DNA from: Boswellia sacra
Lineage: Eukaryota; Streptophyta; Magnoliopsida; Sapindales; Burseraceae
Direction of reading: 5' to 3'
Length of the DNA stretch: 64,000 nucleotides
Assembly: GCA_013180625.2 (NCBI GenBank)
Contig: SNVD02011071.1
Location: forward strand, 248,001 to 312,000
Under the pieces are notes generated by a model. That model saw only the letters and a program-made list of their open reading frames with translations. It was not told where the DNA came from and searched no databases. The translations under genes were made by a program, and so were the position numbers. Position 1 is the stretch's first letter; each line of letters opens with the position of its first letter. Of this stretch, positions 1 through 12,400 are shown in pieces.

Positions 1-1829
1 CACCTTAACGTATACTACAATAACCGCGGTATATTTTGGGCGTAAACACGGGCCCATGCTACCAAATCTCGTCTAGCGAAACACATGGTCCAGACCTCTC
101 CTCAAGTTATGAGAGCTAAGATTCCTATGTCTTGGCATGCCAATCACGTTTCACAATTCACCATCAGTTACAGTATCCCACATTCAAGTATCAGGATGTT
201 AACAATTAACAGTGTTAAATCCAAAATATACAATATAACACAATTTATTATGGCCTTATAGTAGTTAGCTTACTTACCTTGTACAACTCCTTTTTGATGC
301 TTGTGATTAACCTAAAAACAAAACAAAAATCTCTTTTGAGGTCATCATAGACCTTGCAAAACTTTTCCCCCTTTTTGGCTCTATTTCTTTACGCACTCTG
401 TCAAACAATTTACAACAACAATTGTCTACTTCCTAAAATTCACACGGTTGGGTAGACATATATTACACTCACATATCTTGTCTCCTTAAAATTTTTAGAG
501 TCAATTGAGGCCATTTGCTCACTCAAAATAACCAAATTCGTTAACTTAACGATTCTACCATCGCACACATTTCACGAAATAGTATAGATTTAAAAATTTT
601 CTAGGAATTTTAATCCTACTTAAATGGCTACAAAAATTTATAGGTTGGTATATAACACATATATATACCTTCATACCAAAAATCGTAGCTTTTCAAAGTG
701 TTTAGCCCCTTCAAATTCAATTATTTCGGACTGCCCTGCCAAAATAGTGCAATTGGAGCAATTCTGTAAATTCGCTCGACACTCGACAGTCCTGCACTCG
801 ACACTCGACGCTTGACAATGCATCACTCGATCGAGTGCTCGACGCTCACTAATTACCCTTCGAGTCTTCTCGACACTAAATAATTACCATCGAGTCCCGC
901 TTGACACTCGACAATTACTGTCGAGTCCCACTCGATGCTCGACAATTACCATCGAGTCCCACTCAACACTAGACAGTCGAGCACTCGATGCTCGACAACA
1001 CCTTACCTGACCACTCGACACTCGCCTATGTGTTTTGTCGAGCACATTGCTAGTAGCCATGTTTCAACCCGATTTTTCCTTACTCTGTTTCTAAAACAGG
1101 GGAGACATGCACATCCCATACCAGAAGTTCAAAAATTCACCATAATTCACACACTTTGGATTTTTGAGTGATTCCAATTTATAGTAACTCATGGACATGT
1201 CTATTTTCATCCTTTAGAATTTCAAAACAAGAAAACATCCCACTGATTTATGGCAATTTTTGGAACATGCACTGCTCAGTACACACAAAAATTTCAGGAT
1301 TTAACCAAACTCTCATTTTTAGCTTGGTATCTTCAACCGTTACTTAGATACATTCAATTCTCATTCAAATTCATATTTCCACATAAATTTCAAGTAATAC
1401 AAACAACATTTCTCATACTCGCGTCACAAACCAAAAGAATTCTTACAAACGCATACACAACAAAATAAGAATTCTAAAGAAGAGAGGAGTTCTTACCACT
1501 TCCTTCCTTGAGTTCTTGGTAAATTTTTGTATGGGAAGCTTAGAGAGAGTGAAGAGTTGGAAACATGAACTTAGAGAGCAAAGATGGAAGAAATTCTAGA
1601 ATCCTTCCTACTTTATAGATAAACATAAAGCAAATTTCTATTTAGTGCTCGCTCTCCTTTCCTCATTACCATTAAGCCCATCATCTCTCATCCATTGCAC
1701 TATAAATCCAATACATCACCAATACATTAATATATATTATTACACATGTAACCACAATACATGTTATAATATAAATTGAAAAACTTAGGATATGACATAT
1801 GATCATTGAGTTCAAAATGTATTGTAACA
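1..1829 (-). mobile_element. Long LTR fragment, probably Ty3/gypsy-like, minus strand
   Basis: Read on the minus strand, this stretch begins with TGTTACAATAC at 1829. It has a TATA-like tctataaag near 1610, followed by a leader with a splice-donor-like site (agtggtaagaac near 1495), and a second donor-like caaggtaagtaa near 275. The TR-GAG LTR that follows has the same donor-like signal (tcaaggtaagtaac). The segment runs off the left edge, so its other end, any internal region and the target duplication cannot be seen. No coding region was found; the short open frames are chance. Assignment to an LTR rests on architecture only. Confidence 0.5.
765..1030. repeat. TCGA-rich degenerate tandem array
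   Basis: Degenerate repetition of units like cactcgacactcgacg and caattaccatcgagtccc, with dozens of palindromic TCGA tetramers. It is more GC-rich than its surroundings and lies inside the putative LTR. Both ctcgac and gtcgag orientations occur, so the RNA could fold into many short hairpins. Confidence 0.6.
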
Positions 1830-2284
1830 CCTAGTTATCAGACCTTCTAACTGAAAGTGATTGAAAACAATATTTTCCCAAAAATCCGTCCCATGTACTT
1901 TCTCTAAAATCATCAAGGGAGAAAATTGTGATAAATATCTCAAGCATCTATAAGAAATTGAGAATAAGGTAAATTTCTGAAGGATGTAAAAATTTAAATG
2001 CTAAGAAAACATGGAGTCCAGAAAAAAGGCTATGACTTCATGAGGTAATAAGTAGGGAAAGTTTACCACTCCAAGCAAAAGGAGAATGGAATGGGTAGGA
2101 GGTCAAATGACAATGGGTTTATCGATTTATGCGAAATATAACTAGTGCTCTGTTTTTAGAGATTTAGAATTACTAGTCTTTCTTCTATAGGATCTGTTGC
2201 GTTGATTGGAAACTAGCTAGTTGGATAGGAAGTGCACCAATAGGTATTGGAGAATGGAGAGAGTATCTTTTATCCTAAGTTAAC
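1830..2284. other. Unassigned spacer between two LTR elements
   Basis: No coding region, RNA gene or repeat recognised. It ends with TTAAC (2280-2284), the left copy of the target duplication of the next element. Together with 7753 onward it was one continuous sequence before that insertion. Confidence 0.5.
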
Positions 2285-4358
2285 TGTAACAACCGTAATT
2301 TTTTTTAGGGCTACAATAGTCTTTGTGGGAGTTGGACAAGGATTATAATTAAAAAAAAAAAAAGAAAAGAGTATTATTTATATTTAAATTAGAAGTTTTA
2401 TTCCTTTTAGGATATCTTAACCCTATCTAGTATATAAGCAATATTATAATATTGCAAATAGGGTTTTTAACGTAAAAATTTTAGGGGAGGCTTTGAAACT
2501 CAGAGATTTCAAGGTAAGATTATATTTCTTTTAGTTTGATTTAATAATCTTTATTAGAATTATTTTTGTTGTCTAGATTTGTGGTAGGATTTCTGCAGAG
2601 GATTTATGAACAGCTTAGGATTTTTGAATTTATTAGGATACTTAAAATTCGATTTTCAGTCTGGTTTTTTTATATGTTATTATAGACATGTATATGAATG
2701 TACAAAATTTTATTTCACAAAAAAATATTAAGATTTCAATTTATTACAAATTTTTGAACTCTCTGTTGAAAATCTGGAAAATACTGCAATTTCTGGATGT
2801 TGCGAATTTCAGAATTTTTTTTCATATGCTAGAGGAGTCAGAAATTCCTCAAATTTTATATGCTGCTTCTTCAAGCAATATATACGTTTCTGTAAATTTT
2901 CACAATTTTTAAACGTGTAGAATAATTTTTATGAAATTTTGAGTTTGAAACGTTTTAATTTGAAAATTCTGGACAGAATTGACTGGTAAAAAACGAAAAT
3001 CATTTAAAAATAGTTTCTGAACATAATTTGCTTTGAAAAATTTTCAGTTGAATACTTCATGTGTCTAGTTTGCTTCTGCAAAATTCTGTGTTAATCAGAT
3101 TAGGATATAATTTTCTAAAATTTTTGGAATGAGCTCTATTCTGGGTATCAGACTTAGGCAGAACGGTTTGTCTAGGAATTTTAAGGGAATTTTGTAGAAC
3201 ATTTGAGGTTTTGAGATCATGAATTTATCAAGATATTTTCTGGTTATGTCTTAGGACAATCGTTGGACGAGTAGGAGCTAGGATATTTGTCTTTCGGATC
3301 GATCAAGGTAAGTAACATCATACATATACTATGGTTAAAGTGTAACGTGTTCTTAATAAATATTTTGATTTGTTAGAACATATTTTTATGTGATATTATA
3401 TGAATTATTTTCTGTTTTAGAATGAAAATTATGGAATTAGAGTTTTAGCAAAGTGTTTAAATTGATTCTCAAAAACTGCTTTCATATTAAAGGCATTTTT
3501 AGTGAAAGAAACTTTTGACGAATCTTATTATTATCTATGAAAAGTTATTTGTATATGCACTTTGAGGATTGTGTGACTTGCAATGGTTTTTGAAATGTTT
3601 TGACTCATTGTCCTTAGTATCGATATGAATTCTGAACCCAGCTGTGGTTTTAGTGTGCACACGACTTTTAGGCCGGGTCACCGGGATTACAAGTGACATA
3701 CTTTTGAACCGGATTACTGGGGATACAAGTGACATACTTTTGGACCGGGTCACCGGGGATACAGGTGACATACTTTTGGACCGGGTCACCGGGGATACAG
3801 GTGACATTTTTTTGGACCGAGTCACCGGGATTACGGGTGGCACTATGTGGCATGAGTCGATAAATGTTTTCTGACCTTTAATGATTGTGAATGGTTTCTA
3901 TGATCTTAAATGTTTTCAAATGCTTATGACTATGTCTTTGTTAAGATATGATTTTTGGAATTAAAGTATTAAACTATGAATTTTATGATGTTTTTTTTAT
4001 AATTGTTTTAAGATATTAAATGGTTGTGTATGATTTTACTTACCGAGTTGACGGCTCACCCATCGTCTCTAACATTTTATTAGAGTAACGCAGCGGAAGA
4101 GTGGTTGGGCGTGATGGTTGATGTCAAGGCTTTAGTTCATTTTTGGAATTATGCAATAAGAAGATCCCCTTTTATTTTAATAATTGTGTCTGAAAATTTA
4201 GATTATTAGACTTTGTTTTGACGTAGAGAGATATTAAATTTGTTGTTATGTTCCCTATTTTCTAACAAGAAGATTTATTGAAGTTTTATTTAGAGGTTTA
4301 TTGTTAGTAATGTTCAAGCATATTAGCAATATTTGTGTTTCGATTTTGGGGCGTTACA
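2285..4358 (+). repeat. 5' LTR of the TR-GAG element
   Basis: Starts TGTAACAACC and ends GGGGCGTTACA. A TATA-like agtatataagc lies near 2438-2448, so transcription would start some tens of bases later. Donor-like signals (ttcaaggtaagatt near 2508-2521, atcaaggtaagtaac near 3303) and an acceptor-like tcttag before 3256 suggest that the leader could be spliced; this is inference. A 36-bp tandem array lies in the distal part. Confidence 0.9.
3671..3841 (+). repeat. 36-bp tandem array, about 5 copies, in the 5' LTR
   Basis: The unit is close to ggaccgggtcaccggggata followed by caggtgacatactttt. Copies differ at a few positions. The array is open in several frames on both strands, which produces false repetitive protein predictions. 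Confidence 0.85.
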
Positions 4359-4363
4359 GTTTA

Positions 4364-4375
4364 TGGTATCAGAAC
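4364..4375 (+). other. Primer binding site of the TR-GAG element
   Basis: tggtatcagaac, five bases after the LTR end, matches the 3' end of initiator tRNA-Met except for one base relative to the common tggtatcagagc. Confidence 0.8.
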
Positions 4376-4517
4376 TTAGGTATATGGTTCTGTAGACTAT
4401 AAAATATCAATAGAAAGTAGTGACTTAGATCGAAGTTGATAAGTTTTCTTTTGATCTTAGAAACCTAGAACATTCATATGATTTCTTATTAAATTTCTTA
4501 TGTTATGCTAGTTTAAG

Positions 4518-5596
4518 ATGCCACCACGTAGACAGACTACAGAGGCTGCTAACTCAAGGGGTAACAATAATCGAACTAGAGGTGGTAATAATCAGGCTAA
4601 TGACAACTCTACTATTCAAGAAATGGCTCAGGATAATCCTCCATGGATGCGTGCATTTACTAGATTCATGGAGCAGCAGAATAGGCTTATGGAGCAAATG
4701 GTAAATCATAATACTGGGCGTGGTGATAATAGAGAAGGATTACTGCAGCGGGTGAAGCTGTGGTAACCTTGGAGCAGTTCAGGAAACTAGGTCCACCTAC
4801 TTTTCAGGGTACTACGGATCCTCTAGTTGCTGAGGCTTGGCTGAAGCAGATAGAAAAGATATTCACTTCCTTAGGATGCACGGGTAATTTGATGGTTACG
4901 TTTGCGTCTTTTGTCTTGGAGGGTGAGGCTAACCATTGGTGGGAAGCCACTTTGCGATTGATGATTAACCGTATGGGAGAAGGTGCACAAATTACTTGGA
5001 AGATGTTTGTAGACTTCTTTAATGAGAAGTATTTTCCTGATCGAGTTCGCCATAGGATGAAGGCAGAATTCCATCGTTTGACTCAAGGAAATAGATCAAT
5101 GGCTGAATATGAAGAATAATTCAACTCTCTATCTTGATTTACGACCATACCAAGTGATGCTGCTAAAGCAAGATTGTTCTTTGAGGGCTTACGTTCGACT
5201 ATTCAGTCCCAACTGGCATTGTTGAAATTGGACATGTATGCAAAAATGGTAGACCGAGCTATGATTGCTGAGAGATACTTGGTGGAACCTCAGAATGAGA
5301 TAGACGGTCAGAACAGACAAAATCCCAAGAGTGATGGTAACATCTGGTCAAGCCAGGGGGATACTAATAATTATCCTTCCCAAATAAAGGATGGAGATGG
5401 ATCTTCTCAAAACAATACAACCCCTTGTGATCATTACGGCAATACACATCGTGGGAATTGCTATTGGAACACTGGAGCTTGCTTTGGTTGTGGTCAGATA
5501 GGACACAGGATTAAGGATTGCCCAAAGAGGAGAGACTTTAATACTAGTAATCAGGTACACAATAGTCAAGCAAAGAAGCCAAGGACTCAAGACTAA
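4518..5596 (+). pseudogene. Broken gag of the TR-GAG element
   Basis: The Gag begins with MPPRRQTTEAANS at 4518. Its middle part (about 4760-5119) has the plant Retrotrans_gag features, including a WW near 4940 and the segment MFVDFFNEKYFPDRVR. Its C-terminal part (5174-5596) ends in a CX2CX4HX4C zinc knuckle, CFGCGQIGHRIKDC. It is broken in three places: a frameshift around 4735-4760, TAA at 5117-5119 and TGA at 5135-5137, the last two in the frame of the knuckle. No pol follows; a stop after the knuckle leads almost directly to the purine tract. Gag would package the RNA in a virus-like particle, but this copy could not make a full-length protein. Confidence 0.85.
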
Positions 5597-5641
5597 GGAA
5601 GGTGAGGTATGCATCAAATTTCGAGGATGAAATTTTTTGTT

Positions 5642-5655
5642 AAGAGGGGGAGAAA
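5642..5655 (+). other. Polypurine tract of the TR-GAG element
   Basis: aagagggggagaaa immediately before the 3' LTR (TGTAACAACC at 5656); the expected plus-strand priming site. Confidence 0.75.
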
Positions 5656-7752
5656 TGTAACAACCGTAATTTTTTTAGGGCTATAATAGTCTTTGTGGGA
5701 GTTGGACAAGGATTATAATTAAAAAAAAAAAAAAAAAGAGTATTATTTATATTTAAATTAGAAGTTTTATTCCTTTTAGGATACCTTAACCCTATCTAGT
5801 ATATAAGCAATATTATAATATTGCAAATAGGGTTTTTAACGTAAAAATTTTAGGGGTGGCTTTGAAACTCAGAGATTTCAAGGTAAGATTATATTTCTTT
5901 TAGTTTGATTTAATAATCTTTATTAGAATTATTTTTGTTGTCTAGATTTGTGGTAGAATTTCTGCAGAGGATTTATAAACAGCTTAGGATTTTTGAATTT
6001 ATTAGGATGCTTAAAATTCGATTTTCAGTCTGGTTTTTTTATATGTTATTACAGACATGTATATGAATGTACAAAATTTTATTTCACAAAACAATATTAA
6101 GATTTCAATTTATTACGAATTTTTGAACTCTCTGTTGAAAATCTGGAAAATACTGCAATTTCTGGATGTTGCGAATTTCAGAATTGTTTTTCATATGCTA
6201 GAAGCGTCAGAAATTCCTCAAATTTTATATGCTGCTTTTTCAAGACAATATATACGTTTCTGTAAATTTTCACGATTTTTAAAGGTGTAGAATAATTTTT
6301 ATGAAATTTTGAGTTTGAAACGTTTTAATCTGAAAATTCTGGACAGAATTGACTGTAGAAAACGAAAATCATTTAAAATAGTTTCTGAATGTAATTTGCT
6401 TTGAAAAATTTTCAGTTGAATACTTCATGTGTCTAGTTAGCCTCTGCAAAATTCTATATTAATCAGATTAGGATATAATTTTCTAAAATTTCTGGAATGA
6501 GCTCTACTCTGGGTATCAGACTTAGGCAGAACGGTTTGTCTAGGAATTTTAAGGGAATTTTGTAGAACATTTGAGGTTTTGAGATCATGAATTTATCAAG
6601 ATATTTTCTGATTGTGTCTTAGGACAATCGTGAGTAGGAGCTAGGATATTTGTCTTTTCGGATCGATCAAGGTAAGTAACATCATACATGTACTATGGTT
6701 AAAGTGTAACGTGTTCTTAATAAATATTTTGATTTGTTAGAACATATTTTTATGTGATATTATATGAATTATTTTCTGTTTTAGAATGAAAATTATAGAA
6801 TTAGAGTTTTAGCAAAGTGTTTAAATTGATTCTCAAAAACTGTTTTCATATTAAAGACAGTTTTTAGTGAAAGAAACTTTTGACGAATCTTATTATTATC
6901 TATGAAAAGTTATTTGTATATGTACTTTGAGGATTTTGTGATTTGCAATGGTTTTTGGAATGTTTTGACTCATTGTCCTTAGTATCGATATGAATTCTGA
7001 ACCCAGCTGTGGTTTTAGTGTGTATACGACTTTTGGGCCGGGTCACCGGGATTACGGGTGACATACTTTTGGACTGGGTCACTAGGGGATATAGGTGACA
7101 TATTTTTGGACCGGGTCACCGGGGATACAGGTGACATTCTTTTGGACCGGGTCACCAGGGATACAGGTGACATACTTTTGGACCGAGTCACCGGGATTAC
7201 AGGTGATACATTTTGGGCCGGGTCATTGGGATTACGGGTGGCACTATGTGACATGAGTCGATAAATGTTTTCTGACCTTTAATGATTGTGAATGGTTTCT
7301 TTGATCTTAAATGTTTCAAATGCTTATAACTATGTTTTTGTTAAGATATGATTTTTGAAATTAAAGTATTAAACTATGAATTTTATGATTTTTTTAATTG
7401 TTTTAAGATATTAAATGGTTGTGTATGATTTTACTTACCGAGTTGATAGCTCACCCCTCGTCTCTAAGTTTTATCAGAGTAGCGCAGCGGAAGAGTGGTT
7501 GGGCGTGATGGTTGATGTCAAGGCTTTAGTTCATTTTTGGAATTATGCAATAAGAAGATCCCCTTTTATTTTAATAATTATGTCTGAAACTTTAGATTAT
7601 TAGACTTTGTTTTGACGTAGAGAGATATCAAATTTGTTGTTATATTCCCTATTTTCTAATAAGAAGATTTATTGAAGTTTTATTTAGAGGTTTATTGTTA
7701 GTAATGTCCAGACATATTAGCAATATTTATGTTTCGATTTTGGGGCGTTACA
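5656..7752 (+). repeat. 3' LTR of the TR-GAG element
   Basis: Collinear with the 5' LTR over its full length, with scattered substitutions and small indels. It is 23 bp longer, mainly because of extra sequence in the 36-bp array. It ends GGGGCGTTACA and is followed by the TTAAC duplication. Confidence 0.9.
7035..7243 (+). repeat. 36-bp tandem array, about 6 copies, in the 3' LTR
   Basis: Same unit as the array at 3671-3841 but about one copy longer, with several private substitutions. Confidence 0.85.
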
Positions 7753-7981
7753 TTAACCCAGTCATATGATATTGAAGCATTCGCCAAGTCCATTGTGAAC
7801 ATCTAAATCCCTTTTATGCAATCATTTCACCAGCAACATATCACGTCAAACTCTATTGAACACATGCTTACATTTTTAATCAACTTCGTTTCGGGTCAAA
7901 TAAACTCTAAAGAGGCAACAGAAGATGAACAGGAAAAAATTATAATAAAAAAAATCTGAGAGATCAAGAGATGATACGTAC

Positions 7982-8065
7982 AAATGAAGCAAGTCCTTGA
8001 TTCATAAATATTGCAGAAGGAACAAAAGGAGGGTCACTCTTACGTAAGACATGAAAACAGTCAAC
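7982..8065 (-). CDS. Putative exon of an unrecognised host gene
   Basis: On the minus strand an acceptor-like ttctttcag is followed by 84 bases open in one frame for exactly 28 codons (VDCFHVLRKSDPPFVP...), then a strong donor gtacgtatc. Both edges are in phase 0. The peptide looks like real protein rather than noise, but I do not recognise the family. A phase mismatch with the exon at 14089-14249 means at least one exon or boundary between them is unresolved, or they belong to different transcripts. Confidence 0.35.
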
Positions 8066-9014
8066 CTGAAAGAATCACCAGGCCATTAAAAATAACTCAG
8101 GAAAAATAATAGAAGTAAATACCAGAAAATATCTCACACACAAGGTACTTCATATAACAAAATAATCAAGCGAAAAATGTGAAATGTTTCAGTGAACTTG
8201 ACTCGGTAAAACTTGATTCTTCACAGCTATAATCGGCACATCTAGCACTCCGCCTAAGGAAATGACATCCTTCCCCTTTTCCCCCTTTTTGAAATACAAT
8301 TTATTCAAAAAAAATGCAAAGATAAATAAAAGGATGGCCTGAGAAAAATATAAGTGTGTCAAAATATAAAGAATTCAGATCCGCACCCTGACCAAATTTA
8401 TTCAAGAATTGCCACTAACTGACATAAGTTCATGTCTAATTTCTTTTCTTTCAGATAAGTGACACACAATGTTATATATTGAGAAATCACATATCAATTA
8501 TATTATGATTTAATACTAGAACAAAAAAAGAAATCAAAAATGTATCCATATTCTTAAAATCTCAATTTGAAGTTGCATCACCTATTTCCATAAGGTCCAG
8601 AAGAACTTGCATGCTTTTCTATCAAAATGCACTACAGACTTCAGTTTGATCTAATTCTACCAATCATGACACTTACAGAATAGGAATTTGCCTAAGAAGA
8701 CGTGTAAAAAACTAACTATAAGCATGGAATAACAAAATACTTGCTCCAAGCCAATAATGAGTTAAAATGCAAGTGCAACTACTATATGTTGTCAAAGAAT
8801 AGAAATTTTTGTTGCTAAATGATACACCATGTCCACACAAAAGAAAGGAGATTTACCAGAGTCTCAAGGTAAAATTCTGGCATATAAATGAACACTCAAT
8901 CCACTTTGCTAAGAACCAAAAGCAACTGCACAATCCACATGCATGTTGCATACATTCCTCTTTACTTCCACCGAGAAAATAGAGAAATGCGATACCTAAA
9001 ATATATGACACAGG
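8066..9014. other. Probable intron or 3' sequence of the unrecognised host gene
   Basis: AT-rich. On the minus strand an acceptor-like catatattttag near 8995-9006 precedes a short open stretch and a donor-like gtaaatc near 8855, possibly another exon or a 3' UTR; not resolved. It ends with ACAGG (9010-9014), the left target duplication of the copia element. Confidence 0.35.
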
Positions 9015-9466
9015 TGTTGATTTGAATGAGACTTGGCAAACAAAATCAAAGACTCAACACTCAAAAGTTGAGCAAATACAATTGGAACTTCTCTCAATAC
9101 TGATTAGAGTAAGAGAGGTAAGCACAAAATAAAAGACTATATTGTGAAGAAAATTCTACTTTTTTTATTATTGAAATGGAAATAAGCCTTTATATAGGCA
9201 TACAAAGATGAACATGACTCCTAAACATTAGTGCCACTAAGACACTAACTAAACCCATGACCACCACTACTCATGTCTTCCTAAATATTAGTACCACTAA
9301 GCACTACCTCAACCCATGATCACCACTACTCATGTCTTCCTTAAAAAAACACTCCACTAAATGCTATAATTTAGGACTCAATAAGTAACATGGACTAACC
9401 ACTAGTTACATAAAAATAGGAACAAATAACATAAAAATATTAATATATTCTGCATTAACTTTAACA
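9015..9466 (-). repeat. 3' LTR of the minus-strand copia element
   Basis: Ends tgttgatttg..actttaaca on the plus strand. Its TATA-like ctatataaagg (minus strand) lies near 9195. The purine tract (minus strand attaagggggag) abuts at 9467. Confidence 0.95.
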
Positions 9467-9473
9467 CTCCCCC

Positions 9474-12400
9474 TTAATGCAGAATATTTACAATGCCTAA
9501 TAAATCTCTAAAATGTTGAAATTTCTCCGTAGGTACAGGCTTTGTAAACACATCAGCCAATTGATCATCAGTACTGCAGTATGACACCTTAATGCTTCCT
9601 TTCTCCACCAATTCTCTGATGAAGTGATGTCGTATCTCAATGTGTCTTGTACGACTATGAAAAACTGAATTTTTTGTCATTGCAATTGTGGACTGATTAT
9701 CACAAAAGATAATTGTTGGCTTATTTTGAGGCTGCATCATGTCTTCTAAAATTCTCCTGAGCCAAATTGCTTGACATGCTGCTGAAGTAGCTGCCATATA
9801 CTCTGCTTCAGAGGATGAAAGTGCTGTAGATGATTGCTTTTTAGAACTCCAGGAAATAACACCTGAGCCAAGATTAAAAACATAGCCTGTGGTGCTTCTA
9901 CGATCATCAATTGAACCTGCCCAGTCACTATCAGAAAACCCACATAACTTGAAGTCAGCTACATTAGTGTACTGAATACCATAAGAGATAGTCCCTTTTA
10001 AATATCTCAGAATCCTCTTGGCTGCCCCATAATGAATTTTGCTTGGACTCTGCATAAACCTTGACAAAAAACATGTAGCTTGCATAATATCAAGCCGGCT
10101 ATTTGTCAGATACAATAAGCTCCCAATTATACTCCGATAAATATGACCATCAATTTTTTCTTCCCCATCATTCAAACTGAATTTTTGATTGGAATTCATA
10201 GGAGTCTTTACTGGATTGCAATCTTTCAATTTAAATTTCTCAAGAAGATTATTTACATATTTTTCTTGAGAAAGAAAAATTCCAGCATCACATTGTTTCA
10301 CCTCAAGTCCAAGAAAATAATTCATCAAGCCAAGATCAGTCATCTCAAATTCATTAACCATAATAGACTTGAATTCATCCATCAAAGCAACACTATTACC
10401 AGTATAAATAAGATCATCAACATAGAGACAAACAATAAGTACCTCAGTTGTGCCTCTTGTTTTGACATATAAGGTGGGCTCATTTTCACTTCTCTTGTAC
10501 CCATTTTGCTTGAAATGACCATTGATTCGATCATACCAAGCCCTTGGGGCTTGTTTCAAGCCATAAAGTACCTTTTTTAACCGATAAACTTTGCTTTCTT
10601 CACCAGGAATTTCATAACCTTGAGGCTATTGTACATAAACCTCCTCATCCAAAAAACCATTCAGAAATGCAGACTTGACATCAAACTGAAAGACACTCCA
10701 TTTCATGTGAGCTGCTATAGCTAAAATAGTTCTAATAGTGTCAAATCTAGCTACTGGTGCGAAAGTTTCATTGAAATCAATACCTTCACGCTGCATGTAG
10801 CCCTTGGCAACTAGCCTTGCTTTGAATTTTTGAATTGAACCATCAGATCTATATTTTGTCTTATAGATCCATTTCAGCCCCACAACTTCCTTGTCATCAG
10901 GTAAGTCGACAAGCTCCCATGTTTTATTTTTCTCCAATGCCTTGATTTCTTCATCCATTGCTGCACACCATTCTTTATGTTTCACAGCTTCTTGGAAAAT
11001 ACTGGGCTCAGTAACTTGAGTGAACTGACACATTTCAGATTGCTCATATATTTCTTCCAAAGCCTTCATCTTTATTGGAGGTGTTTCTGGAGATGTAGTA
11101 CTTGGTGAAGTGAGTGGGCTGCCTCTCGGTGTAGACGGATTTGAGCCTTCTCCAATCTGAATGTCATGCTCCACCTCATTCTCAAAAATTACACCTGGAA
11201 ATTGTTGTAATTCTTCCCAATTCCAAGCATTTCTCTCATCAAACACAACATCACGACTAATAATTAGTTGTTTTGTGAGAGGATTAAAAAGTCTATATCC
11301 TTTTGTCTCATTACTATATCCCACAAATATACATTTCATGCTATTGTCATCAAGTTTATGTCGCTTTTGAGAAGGTACATAAACATACGCAATACAACCA
11401 AAAACCTTAAAATGTGTTACCTTCGGCTTCCAACCATTCCAAGCTTCAAAAGGAGTTTGGTTTCGTAATGCAGATGTGGGACTTCTATTAAGGATATAGG
11501 CTGCAGTGTGGATAGCTTCTGCCCAAAATTTCTTTGGAAGATCCTTTGCTTTGAGCATGCTTTTAGCCATCTCTACAAGACTTCTATTTTTCCTCTCTGC
11601 TACTCCATTTTGTTGGGGCGTATAGCTAGCTGTCAATTGTCTTCCAATGCCAAATTCTTCACAAAATTTGTCAAACTCATTGGAAACAAACTCACCACCA
11701 CGATCAGTTCTCAAGATCTTCAAGGAGAATCCGCTTTGCTTTTCAACATGATTCTTGAACTTCTTGAAAATAGGCAAAGCATCTGATTTTTCTTTAGCAA
11801 AATACACCCATGTCATCCTGCTAAAATCATCAACAAAAACAACAAAATATAAGTTGTTATTAAGAGAAGAAACTCGCATGGGCCCGCAAAGGTCTGCATG
11901 GATTAGCTCAATCGGCTTCGTAGCTCTTCTTGCTGTTCCTTTTGGAAAGGAATTTCTATGCTGCTTTCCAAACACACAACTTTCACATTTGTCGACAATA
12001 TGCTCAATTTTGCTAGGCAAACCCATTACTAAATTTTGTTGAGACAAAGTTTCCAAGCTTCCAAAATTCAAATGCCCATATCTAAGATGCCATAGCCAAC
12101 TTTCCTCTAATAACAAAGCCTTGCAAGCAAGCATGTCACAATCAAGGGTAAGAGGAAAAATTTTATTCTTGGCCATAGGAACTTTCAATAACAAATTATT
12201 TTTAGCCTTGTCACTGAACACAAAACATGTCAAATCTTCAAAAACAAGTGAAAAACCTTCCAGTAAAAATTGCCCCACACTTAACAAATTTGTATCTAAC
12301 TCAGGAACAAATAAAACATTTTTAATTTCACCTGATTTTGCTTTCACAGTACCTCTACCATGAGCTTCTCTAATTGTTCCATCACCCATCTTAACTTGAA

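Larger units (their letters stand above)
2285..7752 (+). mobile_element. Complete gag-only LTR retrotransposon (TR-GAG type)
   Basis: Two long LTRs (2074 and 2097 bp) starting TGTAAC and ending GTTACA enclose only about 1.3 kb. Directly after the 5' LTR is a primer site matching initiator tRNA-Met (tggtatcagaac), and directly before the 3' LTR is a purine tract. The internal region encodes a gypsy-type Gag and nothing else: no protease, reverse transcriptase, RNase H or integrase. The element is flanked by TTAAC on both sides (2280-2284 and 7753-7757), so both ends are exact. This is the plan of TR-GAG elements, non-autonomous gypsy relatives that must borrow Pol in trans. The LTRs differ at more than twenty positions plus indels, so it is clearly older than the two copia elements in the window. 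Confidence 0.9.

Noticed and set aside
3671..3841. CRISPR-like array
   Set aside because: 36-bp units are directly adjacent with no unique spacers, in plant LTR DNA; a simple minisatellite.
3535..3874. Repetitive open frames (VTGDTGDILLDR-like and others) in the LTRs
   Set aside because: They are translations of the 36-bp LTR array in several frames on both strands; no start context, and the same happens in the other LTR at 7015-7264.
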